A stretch of 64,000 bases of DNA from Enterococcus mediterraneensis (GCF_900604485.1 NZ_UWOP01000002.1:229066-293065); one strand, 5' to 3'. Positions 42,154 to 51,856 are shown, numbered from the stretch's first letter. The notes: generated by a model from the sequence alone, not told the origin. Program-made: numbers and translations.

Positions 42154-43204
42154 ATTGTAAAATTAAGCTAGACAACTAAAAAAGCCATTTGTGCTACACT
42201 CAAAATAGTTCTGACCAAAGAATTATAAGGAGTGAGTACAAATGACCTATACCCATCTTACAACGGATGAACTTGTAATGATAGAGTCTTATTTCAAAAT
42301 AAATCAATCTGTTGCGAAAACTGCGCATTGCTTGAGTCGTTCAAGACAAACGATCCATAAAGTATACCTATTCTTCAAGCAAGGAAAATCAGCCTTAGAA
42401 TACTATCAACAGTATAAGAAAAACAAATCAAACTGTGGTAGACGCCCGCTTGTTTTACCCGAGGAACAATCAGAATATATTCAAAGAAAGGTTGTTCAAG
42501 GATGGACACCCGATGTGATTGTTGGTCGTGCAGCGTTTCCTATTCGTTGTTCTGCTCGTACCATTTATCGTATGTTCAAAAAGGGGCTATTTAATCCTTC
42601 TGACTTACCGATGAAAGGCAAGCGTAAACCGAATGGACATCAAGAAAGGCGTGGAAAACAAGCTTTCCGCCGCTCTATTCATGAACGTGAAAAAGATTAT
42701 AGCCAATTCTCAAATGAGTTTGGTCACCTTGAAGGTGACACTATCGTAGGTCTGAAACATAAAAGTGCTGTAATTACCTTAGTTGAACGATTATCAAAAG
42801 TTATCATTACATTGAAACCGTGTGGTAGACAAGCGATTGATATTGAAAAAAATTAAATCATTGGTTTGAATCTGTACCGAAAAATCTATTCAAATCCATC
42901 ACTTTTGATTGTGGAAAGGAATTTTCAAATTGGAAACAAATCAGTAATGCCAATGATATTGCCATTTATTTCGCTGATCCAGGAACACCGTCTCAAAGAG
43001 GCCTAAACGAGAATTCTAACGGATTGTTACGTAGAGATGGTTTATTGAAATCTATGGATTTCAATTCAGTAGATGAATCTTTTATTCAATCTGTCACATC
43101 TAAACGAAATAATATTCCTAGAAAATCACTGGATTATCGAACACCTTTGGAAGTATTTTTGAGTTACGTAAGTATTGATGATTTGTCTAACTTAATTTGA
43201 CAAT
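42154..43204 (+). mobile_element. IS30-family element, 1051 bp, defective
   Basis: Ends ATTGTAAAATTAAGCTAGAC at 42154 and the complementary AAGTTAGACAA... type sequence ending at 43204 (ATTGTCAAATTAAGTTAGAC when complemented). Size and single transposase gene fit IS30. No clear target repeat at the edges. A tiny derivative with the same two ends lies at 51857-51907. Confidence 0.85.
42242..43200 (+). pseudogene. IS30-family transposase, frameshifted
   Basis: The first frame (to 42856) has the IS30 N-terminal helix-turn-helix (YTHLTTDELVMIESYFKINQ) and the DDE core up to FGHLEGDTIVGLKHKSAVIT and CGRQAIDIEKN, then a stop. In the next frame it goes on as NHWFESVPKNLFKSITFDCG, NDIAIYFADPGTPSQRGLNE with the catalytic Glu region, ending DDLSNLI. 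An indel in the A-run near 42848 splits it. Without repair or slippage on AAAAAAA the enzyme is not made. Confidence 0.9.
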
Positions 43205-43502
43205 TAAGAATTATTAAAATTGTCATATATTGTTTTACAAGTAGGACCTTTTTACTAAACATAAGTAGATGTGCAAGTAATTCTACCTGAGGAGACTGCA
43301 TTAATGTAAAATAATAAATTTGATATGCAATCATAAACTGAGCAAATCATTCTGTATCTATCCTATATTTAAAGCTCTAAAACAAACTCTATACATGGTT
43401 TCTCCATAAATTTTCATTATGATACTTGTAAGACAATTCTTAAAAGATTGATTAGATTAGTAAATCCAATATAGGCGTCTTTTTTAGGAAAGAAGGAATT
43501 TT
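43205..43502. other. Intergenic stretch before second copper operon
   Basis: About 300 bp with no gene. It should contain the promoter of the copZ2-mco-regulator genes. A TTTTCATTATGATACTTG segment at about 43414-43431 could hold a -10 box, but I cannot fix a promoter or a binding site. The ribosome site GAAAGAAGGAAT is at about 43489-43500. Confidence 0.35.
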
Positions 43503-43727
43503 ATGATGAAATATTTGCAAATAGTGGTTATTAACGGAATGAATTGCTCAGGGTGTGCAACAAAAGTAAGAAATGCTTTGGAAGCAGAGCCAACAGTCAG
43601 TGTAAAAATAGTTGACTTGGCTAGAGGTACAGTTACTTTCGATGCTGATTCAAAATTAACATTAACATTCTTAAATCAACTACTAAAAAATACAAAGTAT
43701 ACTGTAACTAGGGATATATCTATATAA
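43503..43727 (+). CDS. copZ: CopZ-like copper chaperone (2)
   Basis: 74-residue heavy-metal domain with the metal site GMNCSGCA near the N-terminus and the full beta-alpha-beta-beta-alpha-beta length. Paralogue of the chaperone at 39850. It precedes the multicopper oxidase gene, so it may hand copper to a different partner than CopA. Ribosome site AAGAAGGAAT; two adjacent ATG codons leave the start uncertain by one residue. Confidence 0.9.
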   Translation: MMKYLQIVVINGMNCSGCATKVRNALEAEPTVSVKIVDLARGTVTFDADSKLTLTFLNQLLKNTKYTVTRDISI

Positions 43728-43812
43728 ATATAAATATATGTGGGGGGATCGACACGAAATCTCCACATATTTTTTTTATGGTAAATACATAATAGATATG
43801 GGAGATGATGGG

Positions 43813-45324
43813 TTGAAGAATAATAAATATATTTGGTTAGCAGCAACAACAATATCAATATTGACCCTAGGCGGTATTTTCATATTGATTCAACAGCAGA
43901 ACAAGGAGGAGCATGCTGAAGTTATCTATCAAGAAGAACAACGACAAATCTCAAGTAGAATGTCCAATATGATGGGGGATAATCAAGAAGCTGATTTGAA
44001 GGTTGTACACCAAACAGATAGAAAACTATTGATTCCCCCTGTTCTTGAACCATCTTCAAAAAGCAAAGAAAATGTGACATATGATATAGTTACTCAAAAC
44101 GGGGAAGTTCAAATCATGGATGGAGAAAAAACTGAAACATTAGGCTATAACGGGGATTTTTTAGGGCCAGTTATTAGACTGAAAAAAGGTCAAAAAGTTA
44201 CTATCAATACAACCAATAATCTTGATGCTAGCACATCTTTTCATTGGCACGGTTTGAAAGTAGCTTCTGATGCAGATGGAGGTCCACATCAGATTATAGA
44301 AGCAGGACAGAAAAAAAGTGTAACATTCGAGGTTGATCAAGAAGCTTCTACACTCTGGTTTCATCCCCATCCGGAAGGAGAAACAGCATCTCAAGTTTAT
44401 AAGGGGTTAGCAGGTTTGATGTATATTGATGATGGCAACTCAAAATTATTAGATTTACCTTCCAAATATGGTGTCGACGACATTCCCTTGATTGTGCAAG
44501 ATAAATCTTTCAGTTCTACTAATCAAATTAACTATGAAAATGATTTTAACTCTGATGGAACAAAAGGGGAGACGTTGCTTACTAATGGCACAATCAATCC
44601 ATACGTTGAGATAAAAAGCCGATGGATGAGGTATAGAATTGTTAATGGATCCAATGCAAGAAACTTCACTTTTAATTTGGATAATGACGAATCATTCTAC
44701 CAAATTGCTACAGATGGTGGTTTTCTGAATACTTCTGTTAAACTTAGTAAACTACTTTTAGCGCCCGGGGAAAGGGCAGAAATATTAGTGGATACTCAGA
44801 ATTATAAAAAAGGTAAGGTGATTCATTTACTAGCAAATAATTTGGTTGCACTGACAATGAGAATTGAGAATACGATAGACAACAAAGAGTTTAATCCCTC
44901 TGATAGTCTAAATACTATTAGTACTTTAGATGAAAAGAAATTGGAAGATTTAACAAGACAGAGTATTAATTTAAGTGGAATGTCTCACATGGTAAACATC
45001 AACAATAAGCAATTTGATATGGAAAGAATAGATTTATATAAAAAATTAGGTACTCAAGAGATTTGGGAAGTTAACAATATTAGTAGTATGATGGGAGGCA
45101 TGATTCATCCGTTCCATATCCATGGTGTTCAGTTTCAAATTTTATCTAGAGATGGAAATCAGCCCGCACTAAACGAGCAAGGATGGAAAGATACTGTGCT
45201 GGTAAATCCGGATGAAACAGTAGAACTTCTTGTGAAATTCGACCGTGAAGGTATTTTCATGTATCATTGTCATATATTAGAACATGAAGAGTATGGAATG
45301 ATGGGACAAATGGAAATTAAATAG
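43813..45324 (+). CDS. mco: Membrane-anchored multicopper oxidase
   Basis: About 503-residue multicopper oxidase that oxidises Cu(I) to less toxic Cu(II) outside the cell. An N-terminal signal anchor (YIWLAATTISILTLGGIFIL) precedes three cupredoxin domains. All four copper-ligand motifs are present: FHWHGL, LWFHPHPEG, HPFHIHGVQF and MYHCHILEHEEYGMM (type 1 Cys, His, and the Met axial region). A TTG start at 43813, nine bases after GGAG, is most likely. Met-rich patches (SSRMSNMMGD, SSMMGGMIH) could feed copper. It precedes the response regulator by 27 bp. Confidence 0.93.
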   Translation: MKNNKYIWLAATTISILTLGGIFILIQQQNKEEHAEVIYQEEQRQISSRMSNMMGDNQEADLKVVHQTDRKLLIPPVLEPSSKSKENVTYDIVTQNGEVQIMDGEKTETLGYNGDFLGPVIRLKKGQKVTINTTNNLDASTSFHWHGLKVASDADGGPHQIIEAGQKKSVTFEVDQEASTLWFHPHPEGETASQVYKGLAGLMYIDDGNSKLLDLPSKYGVDDIPLIVQDKSFSSTNQINYENDFNSDGTKGETLLTNGTINPYVEIKSRWMRYRIVNGSNARNFTFNLDNDESFYQIATDGGFLNTSVKLSKLLLAPGERAEILVDTQNYKKGKVIHLLANNLVALTMRIENTIDNKEFNPSDSLNTISTLDEKKLEDLTRQSINLSGMSHMVNINNKQFDMERIDLYKKLGTQEIWEVNNISSMMGGMIHPFHIHGVQFQILSRDGNQPALNEQGWKDTVLVNPDETVELLVKFDREGIFMYHCHILEHEEYGMMGQMEIK

Positions 45325-45351
45325 AAAATAATTTAAGAAGGATGATTGTCT

Positions 45352-46032
45352 ATGAAAATTCTTATTGTGGACGATGAAGAAAAAATATTAGAAATTATTG
45401 ATGCCTATCTAGTTGCTAATCATTATTCAGTTTATAAAGCAATAAGTGGCGCAATGGCATTGGAAAAATTCGAGAAAAATAATCCTGATTTAGTTGTGCT
45501 AGATCTAATGCTTCCGGATACTGATGGATTGACTGTATGTAGAAAAATCAGAGAAATATCAAATGTACCAATTATAATGTTAACAGCTAAGTCTGATGAG
45601 GATGATATTCTTACTGGTCTCAAGTTAGGTGCAGATGACTATATGATTAAACCATTTAGTCCCAAAGAATTAGTTGCGAGAATACAAACTGTATTGCGCA
45701 GAACTGAGACCTTATCAAATCCTAATAAGCTTTCTTCAAATAATAAAGAATTGATAGTATACCCTGATAGTAGACAAGTGTATCTACATCAAGTGGAGTT
45801 AAACCTTACAACAACTGAATTTGATATTCTACACGCTCTAATGTCCACACCTAATAAAGTCTTTTCTCGTAGTGATTTGATAGAGAAAGTTAAGGGAATA
45901 GAATTTGATGGACTAGATAGGAGCATCGATTCTCATATAAAAAACTTAAGACATAAAATTGAGAATGATGCTAAATCACCTATGTATATTTTGACAGTCC
46001 ATGGTACAGGATACAGATTTGGTGGCCACTAA
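45352..46032 (+). CDS. OmpR-type response regulator (copper-responsive, inferred)
   Basis: 226-residue two-domain regulator. The receiver domain has the acidic pocket VDDEE, phospho-acceptor DLMLPD, and the Thr/Lys pair (MLTAKS, MIKPFS). The C-terminal OmpR winged helix (TTEFDILHALMSTPNKVFSR, then DSHIKNLRHKIENDAKSPMY and GTGYRFGG) binds DNA. Start after AAGAAGGATG. It overlaps the kinase gene by TAATG. Place in the island suggests control of the mco or cop genes in response to envelope copper; this is inference. Confidence 0.92.
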   Translation: MKILIVDDEEKILEIIDAYLVANHYSVYKAISGAMALEKFEKNNPDLVVLDLMLPDTDGLTVCRKIREISNVPIIMLTAKSDEDDILTGLKLGADDYMIKPFSPKELVARIQTVLRRTETLSNPNKLSSNNKELIVYPDSRQVYLHQVELNLTTTEFDILHALMSTPNKVFSRSDLIEKVKGIEFDGLDRSIDSHIKNLRHKIENDAKSPMYILTVHGTGYRFGGH

Positions 46033-47426
46033 TGAGAAAAAGAACGATAAAAACTCAATTAGCTGTTTCCTTTTTAGCAATCGCAACATTAATAATAGGA
46101 TCGATTAGTTTAGTCGCATTAAGTTTGACGAACAATCATTTTAGTAAATACGTGGAAGAGCGACAAGAAGATTTGTTGAATCAGTATGTATATACAATTG
46201 ATTTATTGTGGTTAAATAGTGGGGAAACATGGAATAGTGAAGAACTTGCAGCACTATCTGAGAAAGTATTAGAGAATAATATTTATTTTTCTATAGAAGA
46301 CGAACAAGGCAACATGGTTTGGGAACTTACTGGAAAAGATTTGAAGTCAGCACAGGAGAAACTGAAAAAAAATGCATTGAAAGTTTCTGAGAAAAACAGT
46401 GTGAAACTAGACGAAACAATAGAAGTGAAAAAGAAGTTAATTAATGATGGAAACGAGTTTGGAAAAGTAACGTTTTATTATTTCGGACCTTTTGCTTATA
46501 CAGAGCACGATGCCTTGTTTATCTCCAGTATGAAACAAAGTTTAATGTATGTTGCAATTGCAGCTCTTCTTGTATCAGTCATACTTGCTTCGTGGATCTC
46601 TGCTAGATTAGGATTGCCACTAAAGCATGTAAGCGATTTTACACATAAATTAACTCGTGGGGAATATGCTGATAAAATCCCACAAGAAACTTCAATTATT
46701 GAAATAAATTCCTTAATTGATTCCCTAAATGATTTAAGTAATCAGTTGGAGAAACAGCATGGGCTTCGAAAAAGATTAACTACCGATATTTCACATGAAA
46801 TAAGAACTCCATTAGCTACGCTTAAAGGCAATGTGGAAGGAATGATTGACGGAGTCTGGAAAATAACTCCCGAGCGCCTACAATCTTGTTATGACGAAAT
46901 AGATCGTCTAACTCGTTTAATTGGAAATATAGAAATAATCAACAAAATTGAAGCAAAATATGATCATTTAAATAAAACTGAGTTTAACATATATAAGTTG
47001 ATTGAATCCGTTATTGAAAATTTCGCCAGCAAAATTGAGTCAAAAAACCTTCATGTTGAAATCCAAGGGGATAACATCAATATATCTGCAGATAAAGATA
47101 AAATGAACCAAGTTGTTATCAATCTTTTGAATAATGCTATTAAATTTACGCAAAAGGAGGGAACCATTAAGTTTTCTATAAGTAAAAATAAAGACCATGT
47201 TCTTTTAATTGTTGAAGACAACGGCATCGGTATAGAAAAAGATCAGCAACTTCATATTTTTGATAGATTTTATATGGCTGACCCCTCCAGAAGTAGAGCT
47301 TTAGGGGGGCAAGGTATCGGATTAGCTATTGTAAAGAGCGTTGTTGAAGCGCATAAAGGTAGTATAACTGTAAAAAGTAAATTAGGTCTAGGAACTAAAT
47401 TTGTTATAAAGTTACCATTTCAATAA
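46032..47426 (+). CDS. Sensor histidine kinase of the copper island
   Basis: 464 residues. Two membrane spans (SFLAIATLIIGSISLVALSL and LMYVAIAALLVSVILASWI) flank an extracytoplasmic sensor of about 135 residues. Then come HAMP (SARLGLPLKHVSDFTHKL), the H box DISHEIRTPLATLKGN, N box VVINLLNNAIKF, and the G boxes DNGIGIEKDQ and GQGIGLAIVKS. It is coupled to the response regulator by a TAATG overlap. The sensor domain has no obvious Met or His cluster, so the signal is inferred from the neighbouring copper genes. Confidence 0.92.
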   Translation: MRKRTIKTQLAVSFLAIATLIIGSISLVALSLTNNHFSKYVEERQEDLLNQYVYTIDLLWLNSGETWNSEELAALSEKVLENNIYFSIEDEQGNMVWELTGKDLKSAQEKLKKNALKVSEKNSVKLDETIEVKKKLINDGNEFGKVTFYYFGPFAYTEHDALFISSMKQSLMYVAIAALLVSVILASWISARLGLPLKHVSDFTHKLTRGEYADKIPQETSIIEINSLIDSLNDLSNQLEKQHGLRKRLTTDISHEIRTPLATLKGNVEGMIDGVWKITPERLQSCYDEIDRLTRLIGNIEIINKIEAKYDHLNKTEFNIYKLIESVIENFASKIESKNLHVEIQGDNINISADKDKMNQVVINLLNNAIKFTQKEGTIKFSISKNKDHVLLIVEDNGIGIEKDQQLHIFDRFYMADPSRSRALGGQGIGLAIVKSVVEAHKGSITVKSKLGLGTKFVIKLPFQ

Positions 47427-47440
47427 AGGAGGAGAGTTAT

Positions 47441-47647
47441 TTGTTTCAAAAACAGATAAAAATTGCTAAACTAGTATGTGAATGTTGGGCAAAAAAAATA
47501 TTTTTTCAACTGATTTCGATAGATAGTGTCGAAAAAGTTCATTTAGATATCTTATCAAATTCTGTAGTAATCTTTTCTAAGAAGGACTTATCAATAGCTA
47601 CAATTAAAAAAGAAGTTTTTGGATTACAAATTTATGAGATGACCTAA
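47441..47647 (+). CDS. Degenerate heavy-metal-domain peptide
   Basis: 68 residues with a TTG start after AAAGGAGGAGAG. The pattern KIAKLVCECWAKKIFFQLIS then VEKVHLDILSNSVVIFSKK resembles an HMA fold, but the usual CXXC is replaced by CEC, a CXC pair. It could bind copper in a different way. It sits 15 bp after the kinase gene and 30 bp before the lipoprotein gene, so it belongs to this operon. The assignment rests on pattern and place, not on a close match. Confidence 0.6.
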   Translation: MFQKQIKIAKLVCECWAKKIFFQLISIDSVEKVHLDILSNSVVIFSKKDLSIATIKKEVFGLQIYEMT

Positions 47648-47676
47648 ATGTGATTAATTAAAGGAGGATGAAGACA

Positions 47677-48264
47677 GTGAAAAAGATGATAAAATTAGTA
47701 TTTGCAAGTCTTGGAATTATTGTATTTTTAGGAGCGTGTAGCAATCAAAGTGAATCGAATAATTCTAAAAGCACAAACGAGGAATCGACTTCTACAGCGT
47801 CTAGTGAAATGAATAGTATGGAGGGAATGAATCACGAAGGTATGGTTCCTTCTTCAATGAAAGATGCTGCGAACCCTAAATTCCCGGTGGGAAGTAATGT
47901 TATACTGCTAGGCGATCATATGGAAGGGATGAAAGGTGCAAATGCTCAAGTTGTAGGGGCCTTTGATACTACAATGTATGAAGTAAGCTATGAGCCAAAA
48001 ACTGGGGGACCAATGGTTAACAATCATCGATGGGTAGTACAAGAAGAGTTAAAAAATACTGAGACTGTAGCAAATGAGGGCGATACTGTTATCTTGAATG
48101 CCGATCACATGGATGGGATGATGGGAGCTGAAGCAAAAGTAGATAAATCTATTACAGGAACTGTTTACGTTGTTAATTACACTCCAACCGATGGTCAAGA
48201 AGAAGTTAAGAATCATATGTGGGTAACTGAAGATGAGATGGAATATGACGAAAATAATGAGTAA
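47677..48264 (+). CDS. YdhK-like (DUF1541) copper-island lipoprotein
   Basis: About 195-residue lipoprotein. The signal ends with the lipobox FLGAC, then a Ser/Asn-rich linker, a Met/His patch (MNSMEGMNHEGM) and two DUF1541 repeats. Each repeat has ILxxDHM(E/D)GMxGA and a closing N(H/N)xWV. DUF1541 repeats with HM..GM are candidate copper ligands outside the cell. I start at GTG 47677, nine bases after GGAGG, since the ATG at 47668 touches the ribosome site. It is a natural substrate for the Lgt and Lit encoded at the other end of the island. Confidence 0.88.
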   Translation: MKKMIKLVFASLGIIVFLGACSNQSESNNSKSTNEESTSTASSEMNSMEGMNHEGMVPSSMKDAANPKFPVGSNVILLGDHMEGMKGANAQVVGAFDTTMYEVSYEPKTGGPMVNNHRWVVQEELKNTETVANEGDTVILNADHMDGMMGAEAKVDKSITGTVYVVNYTPTDGQEEVKNHMWVTEDEMEYDENNE

Positions 48265-49216
48265 TTTTATATACTAAACCAATAAGCTGGTACATGGCCT
48301 TCGTATTCTCAACATGAGGAATATGAGCTCTTTGTTAATAAGGACTGATGAGTTGTGCAAAATCAAATCTGGGTCAGAACGAACCTCATTCTGGCTCAGA
48401 TTTTTGGCTCTTCGACATTTAGTGCTGGTAGAGAGACAACTGAAAATTTAGTCATAACCAGTTAGGCAGAGTGCTTAACTGGTTTTTGTTCGCATTTATT
48501 ATTCTTTTGATATTGGCTACTTGCCCTTCAATTTTATTTGGTTTCTTAATCAACTCTTCATATAACCCCAAATCATATATTAATGAGGTGCCTCCTATTC
48601 CTATAAATCTATCTCTTCTTTAATAGTATGAGAAAAGTCTACTCTTGTAGATTTAAATTGTCAACAAAAAATTTACAGATGTAAATGATAAGTTGAATAG
48701 AGAAAGATAAATTATTTTTTTGGTATTCATATAAGGTTAATTATGTATTATCACAAAATGATTGTTGTCGAATAACTAAAAGTGTCAAAACAATGATGAA
48801 ATCATTTAGTTCTTATAAATTAGACAAGAGAAAATAAATATTCCATATCTACTTTATGAGATCCATAACATGACTAAATTCTGAATACTTTTTAAAGCTT
48901 ATCATTTGGTAAAACTGAATATAAGTTAATTATATAGACTGAAAATTTTGAATTTTCAGAATATAATAACTTAAAAGTACTGACAAAATTTTTTAAAGGG
49001 GTAATATTAATGTTCTGAGATAATCAAATCTTACCGAAAATATCAAAAGTCCAATGTGACACAAAATAATTCTGTCACATTCGTGAAAATCGCTTCATCC
49101 TTAGAGGCTCTAAGAGAAAATCACTTTTCTTTTAGGGCCTTTTTTCTATAGCTTGTTTAAATGTGACTTATTATCTGTTATAATCATATTAAGTAACATT
49201 TGAAAGGCGGCTAAAA
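48265..49216. other. Long AT-rich decayed stretch
   Basis: About 950 bp without a gene. An inverted repeat AATCTGGGTCAGAACGA / TCATTCTGGCTCAGATT with the nearby GGCTCTTCGACATTTAGTG (about 48407-48425) resembles an ISL3-type end. A palindrome around TGAAAATTTTGAATTTTCA lies near 48941-48960. AATGTGACA/TGTCACATT are at 49053-49081, and a terminator-like hairpin AGGCTCTAAGAGAAAA...CTTTTCTTTTAGGGCCTTTTTT is at about 49107-49146. A TGTTATAAT extended -10 at about 49176-49184 probably drives the recombinase. Confidence 0.5.
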
Positions 49217-49816
49217 ATGAAGAGCGTGGAACCGATTCGCGACAAAAAAAAGATCGATGCCATGAAGGCGATTTTGGCTTCCGGAAAATATGGGCAACGG
49301 AATTTGGTGCTTTTTTCGATCGGGATCAATACGGCGTATCGAATCTCCGATTTAAGACAGCTGAAATTAAGTGACGTGTTAGAAATTTCCCGTGGTCGGG
49401 TGATCGTCAAAGAACGTCTGGCCATGAAAGAACAAAAAACAGCCAAACACAATTCAGTTTTCATTTCGAACAAATTACGGAAAGTGATTCTCGATTATGT
49501 TCAATCAGAATTTCCTGAGCAGCTGCAAGTACATGATTTCAGCAAGTATTTGTTTCCAAGTCGAAAAGGAGCAGATACGCCTTTGACCCGACAAAGTCTT
49601 TGGCGGATCATTCATGAAGCAGGAACGGCGGTTGGGTTAAAAGAAATTGGTCCTCATTCGATGCGCAAGACCTTTGGCTATTTTTTGTACAAACAAGGGA
49701 CCAAAACAGAGATCATTCAGTCGCTGCTCAATCATTCTTCACAACGGGAGACCTTACGCTATATTGGGATCACCCAGGAAGACAAAGATACTGCCGTAAA
49801 GAGTTTGGATCTATGA
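49217..49816 (+). CDS. Tyrosine recombinase, short form
   Basis: 199-residue phage-integrase-family recombinase that lacks most of the N-terminal arm-binding part. The catalytic residues are R (TAYRISDLRQL), K region, HxxR (GPHSMRKTFG), H (LLNHSSQRET) and Y (LRYIGIT). Short enzymes like this are common on enterococcal plasmids and may resolve dimers. It starts at MKSVEPIRD after GAAAGGCGG. It has higher GC than its neighbours. It precedes the broken fic gene by 54 bp. Confidence 0.9.
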   Translation: MKSVEPIRDKKKIDAMKAILASGKYGQRNLVLFSIGINTAYRISDLRQLKLSDVLEISRGRVIVKERLAMKEQKTAKHNSVFISNKLRKVILDYVQSEFPEQLQVHDFSKYLFPSRKGADTPLTRQSLWRIIHEAGTAVGLKEIGPHSMRKTFGYFLYKQGTKTEIIQSLLNHSSQRETLRYIGITQEDKDTAVKSLDL

Positions 49817-49870
49817 CAGAATAATACCCTATATAATAATAATAGAAGGAAAAATTCAAGAGGTGAGAAA

Positions 49871-50565
49871 ATGAAGGAAGAAATGCAGCCTACATTTCCT
49901 GATAAATACCACTTATCTCGCAAAGAGTCTGTGTATCTATTGAAGAAAAACATTGTGAAACTGGTGTATAATGCGGGGAAATTTGAAGGATTGAATACAA
50001 CACTATTACAAACAGAAGAGATTATCAAGTATAATCGGGCCAATAACGTGGCCGTAGATGATGTCCTGACCGTCGTTAACTTAAAAAGAAGCTTTGAAAT
50101 GCTTTAAACGACGTACAGGAACCCTTGTTAGAGACAAGTAAGCTTATTAATCGGATCGTTGCAGCGGAAGATGCCCTTTTTCCTGGCGAAATACGAACCG
50201 GTGGGGTAGAATTATCGACGATTCAAGGAAGGTATGTGCCACCAATGTTAACTGAAGATGAGGTAAAGAATCAATATGGTGAGATAATGAATCAAGAGAT
50301 ATCAGAAACTGAAAAAGCATTGCGACTGTTTCTATTCATTTCGAAAAATCAAATATTTTGGGACGGCAATAAAAGAACTGCACTGTTACCTGCTAATAAG
50401 ATCATGTTTAGCAATGGTATGGGATTGTTATCCGTTCCTGAAAGTGTATTTGCAAAATTTAATGAACTGCTATCTATGTATTATAATAGCAACCAATCTA
50501 GTGATGATTCAAAAATTTTATCATTTATACATGAAGAATGTATTTATGGTATTCGTTATTTATAG
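49871..50565 (+). pseudogene. Fic-family protein, frameshifted
   Basis: The first part (to 50107) encodes the Fic N-terminal region (YHLSRKESVYLLKKNIVKLV ... VDDVLTVVNLKRSFEML) and then a stop. From about 50095 another frame reads ALNDVQEPLLETSKLINRIV and goes on through the Fic core QIFWDGNKRTALLPANKIMF to a normal end (HEECIYGIRYL). A one-base indel near 50095 breaks it. The core motif has Gln where AMP-transferring Fic enzymes have His (HxFx(D/E)GNxR), so even the intact form may differ in activity. Confidence 0.85.
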
Positions 50566-50620
50566 TAAACAATAGAATAGTTACTGAATTACAATAAGCC
50601 AATAAAAAGGAGAGTATGTA

Positions 50621-50998
50621 ATGTCATTAATGTCAATAAATTATTTTGGATATGCTGTATATAATGTAACTGTGGAAGAATCAATAGTAAACTTGTTACG
50701 ATTTGAGATATCAAAAATGGATGAGAATGCCACTACTACAATTAATATAGATCCTAAATATAATAATTTAATATCGTTTGAAGTAACTGTTGAATCTAGA
50801 AACCCTGAGGATGAATATGATAAAATCGTTGATATTATATCTGCAACCAATGCTATCATTATACATTTAGGTAGTGTAGAAGAAAGTTATTCTACTGGTG
50901 AACGATGTTACATGGGAATTCAGACTCTGACACCAGCTAATGATTTGAATGATTATATCGTAACTTGTATTGACGACTTTTTTTCTGAATACCAGTAA
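50621..50998 (+). CDS. Hypothetical acidic protein
   Basis: 125 residues, acidic, with alternating beta and helix (INYFGYAVYNVTVEESIVNL ... DEYDKIVDIISATNAIIIHL ... NDLNDYIVTCIDDFFSEYQ). There is no signal or membrane segment. A clear ribosome site (AAAAGGAGAG) supports expression. It follows the fic relic by 55 bp. Family not recognised; it could be an immunity or antitoxin-like protein, but nothing in the sequence shows that. Confidence 0.6.
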   Translation: MSLMSINYFGYAVYNVTVEESIVNLLRFEISKMDENATTTINIDPKYNNLISFEVTVESRNPEDEYDKIVDIISATNAIIIHLGSVEESYSTGERCYMGIQTLTPANDLNDYIVTCIDDFFSEYQ

Positions 50999-51059
50999 AT
51001 TAAAGAAACGAATTTCATGTTATAGCATAACGTTTAAAATGGGTAAAAAAATTAGGCAC

Positions 51060-51620
51060 TAATTTGTATGAACTAAGAATTATTTGAAAAGCAACAATGC
51101 CAGGTATGCTGATTTTCTTTCTTTGGATCAATCAATCATACAAGATCAACCTAGCAAACGTTATGTAGACGTTAGTAAGGTTCAAGAACATTATGCAATC
51201 GTTCCCCGACAAAACAAGTCATAAGCATTGCAGCGTTTGAAAAATTAGGTGATATACAAAGTAAAGCTTATTATTCATTTAATTGAGAATGTGCCATCAG
51301 ACGTTGAGAAACTGAATTTTAAAACGTTCCAAGCAAATAGAAAAAAAGAAGACGAAAAGAATACAGTAGCGATTTGTCCTAAATCTGGCGGAAATATTAT
51401 CCTTTAAAAGCTTTTATGGCTGTTCAAATTATCCCACTTGTAAATTCACTTTGTCTGATAATTTCCGCCATAAAAAATTAACAAAAACAAACGTTAGTGA
51501 TCTGATTGCTGGTAAAGAAGCACTTTTTAAATTAATCAAAAAAATTATAATGCTATGGTAAAAATAAGTGATAAAGGCTATGTAAATTGGTCAGCAATAA
51601 CGAATGGTATGCGCCTTTCA
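51060..51620 (+). pseudogene. topB: Topoisomerase III (TopB) C-terminal relic
   Basis: In shifting frames the DNA reads ARYADFLSLDQSIIQDQPSK, RYVDVSKVQEHYAIVP, then CPKSGGNIIL, KAFYGCSNYPTCKFTLSDNF and KKLTKTNVSDLIAGKEALFK. These match the core (KxxEHxAIxPT) and C-terminal zinc-ribbon region of plasmid-type topoisomerase III. Several frameshifts and stops are present. TopB genes are typical of Inc18-type plasmids, consistent with old plasmid DNA here. Confidence 0.82.
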
Positions 51621-51856
51621 TAGTAGATACTAAATAACAATTAACCATACAAGATAAAGAATTGCTGGAATAATGAAGAAGTAAAATTCTAAAATTATTT
51701 ACAAAAAGTTAATATCTGAATATAAATCGGCAAATATTGACGAACAGAAGGATAAAATAAGAGTGAAAAAACAACGTTGGCAGTTATTTTGTAAGTATGA
51801 AAAGAATATTATTTAGAAAGATGTTGTGAATAAATGAAAAATTTTAATAAATTTGA

